A stretch of 64,000 nt of DNA, taken from assembly GCA_907165135.1 (NCBI GenBank), contig OU015570.1, forward strand, positions 1,426,001 to 1,490,000, read 5' to 3'. Positions 61,770-64,000 of the stretch are shown here, one piece after another. Under the pieces are notes generated by a model. It was not told the origin of the DNA. It saw only the letters and a list, made by a program, of their open reading frames with translations, and did not search any database. Made by a program: the position numbers and the translations under genes. Source of the DNA: Oikopleura dioica (lineage: Eukaryota > Chordata > Appendicularia > Copelata > Oikopleuridae). Every line of letters begins with the position of its first letter. Within the stretch, counting starts at the first letter, position 1.

Positions 61770-64000
61770 CTAGTCGCTTTCCGTGGCTTCAGCGACATTC
61801 AGACGAGCGAATCGTTCTTCGATGTTTTGACGGTCTTGAGACCAGACGTTCGGGAAGAGATTCTCGACTTTGGCTTCCTCTCCGTGGTCTAGGTCAAGAT
61901 TCTCCGCTGCCTTGATTCCGTCGAGGATTATGTCCCTGATGTGGGTCGTGAACGGTGCGTCTGGGACTAGAATGTGGGTTTTGGCCGTCACATTCTCCCA
62001 GGTTGTTCGATTGGCTCTTATTTTGAGCTTGTATATTTTCGAGACTGCTCGGTTTTTAGCGTCGAAGCCGTTGCAGCATCTGACCATGGTTTCCGCCACC
62101 CTAGGGTGTGCCCAACACGGGGTAAATGCAGATTCGTAGTCCCAATCGCAGGCCATTTGGAAGATTTCCCAGAGTCCCGAGATTCTTGGGTTTTTGTCCC
62201 CTTGGAGTGTTCGATGAAGACTCTTCGTCGGGCCCTGGGTGACGAATTTAACGTAAGGTGCCGACCAGGTGACGAGAGCTTCTCTGAGTTTCTTGGCGTC
62301 TTTTTGTGAAGGGAGAATCAGCACCGTGTTTTTCTGGCATGTGAGTTCGCTGATAATTTTCGCCACTTCCATCCATTTGTCTCCAGATTTTTTGGAGATA
62401 GAATCCGCCAGTCTCGGGAGATGTTGATTCTTTCTGGCTGAGGTGTTTCCAACTACGAAAGCGTCGAATTTTCCTCCGCATCTTTCTAGCCCTGCGTGGT
62501 AGATGACTATTCCAGCTGCTCCCGGATTCTCGAATCGTGGCCTTTTTAAGACTCTTCCGAACTTCCGGAGACTTTCGCTGAGGTTCGCTGCTGTGTCGTT
62601 TTCTCCTTGAAAAAGGATTGCCGTGGATTTCCAAGCGTTTACGATAGAGTCGAATCCTTCGACTTCGCTGCTCTGGATTCTTTGGATGAGGTCTTCGTCA
62701 GCGTCCTTAAGCATAGTTGTTTTGAAAGATTCGGAGAGTTTGTAGAAGGTTTCTTGCCATTCCTCGCTGTTGATGGACATTTTTGTGCCCTGGGGGAGTC
62801 CTTTCTGTATGAAGCCGTTTGCGACTCGGCATTTCTCTGAGCAGTCTGGTTGGCGAGATTCTTTGAGTTCTTGGAATCCTTGATGTGTTTTACACCAAGT
62901 CGTGCTCGCCTCCGCTTCCCCACACATTGGCCATTCGCACGATCTTTCTCTTTTTTCTGGTTGTTCTCGAAGGAATCTGAGTCTCGTGACTCCCGTGACT
63001 TCTTCTCTTTTCTGCATCCAGGTGTCGATGAAGTTGTCCAGAGTCTTGTTTGGGCTGAATCTTTTGCCATTTGCCCAGTTCCAGCCAGTTGATAAGATTC
63101 CGAGATTATGCTCGAGTGAGCGCAAGTGAGAATGGGCTTTTGTGTCTCTTACAACCTTGGCGATGATTTCCAGGATGATCTTCTGAGTTCGAAAGGGGCG
63201 GTTGACTCCGACTAAGCAGGCTCCTGAGGCGTAGAAGTTTCTCGTTGGCTTCTGGAACGCCGAGATGCATTCTTTGACGTTTTGAGTGGTCCAAGGTTTG
63301 GAGGCTAGCTTCTCAAGCGCTTCTGATTCTAACGTCGTGAGCGCTGGGTGGGCTGCAAGGGAGAGGAGGGATTTCACTTTGATATGATCAGAGTCCTCGC
63401 CGTAGTTGAAAACCCATATTTGAGGTACGACTTTGTAAGGAATCCACAGGATCCAGTGGGAATCCCCTTTTCCAACTTCTTTGACTCTAACCGTGGTATT
63501 AATCGGGTACACCTTTTTCGCCGCTGACTCCAGCCACTTTTTGAGGGACCGGGAATCTTTGAGTTCGCTCCAGTCCACGTGCCATTGGGTGGGCATTTCC
63601 TTGCAGCTTCCGTCTTGGCCAATGACTGAGTCTTGGATGAGCTGTTTTTGCACCAAGTGAAGCAGCAGTGGTGAGAGAATCTTTGTTAAGGGAGTCGGAT
63701 TCGGAATGGGTGAGTCTTCCGGCGCATATTCGCCGATTATGTCGATGATCCATGCGTTCACATTCGCCGGTTTTTTGTTTGCCCATTGGGTGTCCTCGTT
63801 TGCTTTGAGTTCCAGCCAGGCATTTTTCTGATGGCAGATCTCATGCCAGTCGCTGTGGAGAGACTTCAGCATCTTGAGCGAGTCCAGTAGTTCTTCTGGC
63901 GTGATAAAAGCGTCTGACCTTGGCATTGCGTCGAAGATCGTTTCAAGACCTTTCTTTATGAGTCTTCGGAGCCAATTGTCGTCCGTGAAGCTTGGGCGTT
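61770..64000 (-). CDS. Large unidentified ORF (over 718 codons, 5' end outside window)
   Basis: The frame is open from the window edge to a TAG at 61770; the first ATG inside is at 63926 (MPRSDAFITPEELLDS). No intron is needed. Features: a helical N-terminal region; SHWILWIPYKVVPQIWVFNY near residue 160; a Cys/His cluster CEWPMCGEAEASTTWCKTHQ followed by DCSEKC around residue 335-370, which may bind zinc; and a mixed alpha/beta region (GIVIYHAGLERCGGKFDAFV ... KNTVLILPSQKDAKKLREAL) that could be a nucleotide- or nucleic-acid-binding fold. I recognise no family. It lies upstream of the YR element on the same strand with the same GAGTC-rich base use, so it may be an extra gene of that element or the 3' gene of an adjacent copy. 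Confidence 0.6.
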   Translation of the reverse strand, partial: RPSFTDDNWLRRLIKKGLETIFDAMPRSDAFITPEELLDSLKMLKSLHSDWHEICHQKNAWLELKANEDTQWANKKPANVNAWIIDIIGEYAPEDSPIPNPTPLTKILSPLLLHLVQKQLIQDSVIGQDGSCKEMPTQWHVDWSELKDSRSLKKWLESAAKKVYPINTTVRVKEVGKGDSHWILWIPYKVVPQIWVFNYGEDSDHIKVKSLLSLAAHPALTTLESEALEKLASKPWTTQNVKECISAFQKPTRNFYASGACLVGVNRPFRTQKIILEIIAKVVRDTKAHSHLRSLEHNLGILSTGWNWANGKRFSPNKTLDNFIDTWMQKREEVTGVTRLRFLREQPEKRERSCEWPMCGEAEASTTWCKTHQGFQELKESRQPDCSEKCRVANGFIQKGLPQGTKMSINSEEWQETFYKLSESFKTTMLKDADEDLIQRIQSSEVEGFDSIVNAWKSTAILFQGENDTAANLSESLRKFGRVLKRPRFENPGAAGIVIYHAGLERCGGKFDAFVVGNTSARKNQHLPRLADSISKKSGDKWMEVAKIISELTCQKNTVLILPSQKDAKKLREALVTWSAPYVKFVTQGPTKSLHRTLQGDKNPRISGLWEIFQMACDWDYESAFTPCWAHPRVAETMVRCCNGFDAKNRAVSKIYKLKIRANRTTWENVTAKTHILVPDAPFTTHIRDIILDGIKAAENLDLDHGEEAKVENLFPNVWSQDRQNIEERFARLNVAEATESD

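Overview
The window is eukaryotic DNA. It has spliceosomal introns, mostly 38-54 nt with GT...AG ends, and almost every recognisable gene is a transposable-element gene. No prokaryotic operon, rRNA or CRISPR signal was seen. Tiny introns, dense miniature transposons and Ty3-type elements suggest a small-intron animal (an appendicularian tunicate would fit), but nothing fixes the species, and I treat placement as inference.

Layout: 1-745 holds the end of a two-exon gene with an Arg/Gly-rich tail. 1.16-6.03 kb (minus) is a decayed, 3'-truncated Ty3/gypsy element. 7-16.4 kb and 20.3-31.5 kb are mosaics of non-autonomous DNA transposons: piggyBac-like elements flanked by TTAA, Mutator-like foldback elements with 8-9 bp target duplications, hAT-like elements, hairpin elements and minisatellites. 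17.1-18.65 kb holds a broken Mutator-like transposase. 19.5-20.26 kb holds the best host-gene candidate, a five-exon gene for a two-pass membrane protein with a cysteine-rich loop (distantly like BK-channel beta subunits). 45-51 kb carries further piggyBac-like and gypsy remnants, including an LTR with dense ETS-like and CTCF-like motifs.

The most interesting content is a pair of related tyrosine-recombinase (YR) retroelements, at 31.5-39.6 kb (plus) and 51.57-58.9 kb (minus, perhaps continuing past the window end). Both have the same order: a Gag-like N-terminal protein, reverse transcriptase, RNase H with a DIRS-type C-terminal extension, a second Gag-like protein with an RG-rich tail, and a tyrosine recombinase. 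Each ends in two 43-nt direct repeats about 400 bp apart, as in split-direct-repeat YR elements. Short introns interrupt RT, RNase H, Gag2 and YR. The plus copy has three small extra reading frames after YR. The minus copy is preceded by about 5 kb of further minus-strand reading frames, including an open frame of more than 718 codons, sharing an unusual richness in GAGTC/GACTC.

The other notable pattern is a set of Mutator-like foldback elements that share a core box (GYGCGCTCCGCGCCTG) while their terminal inverted repeats are built from different short palindromes.
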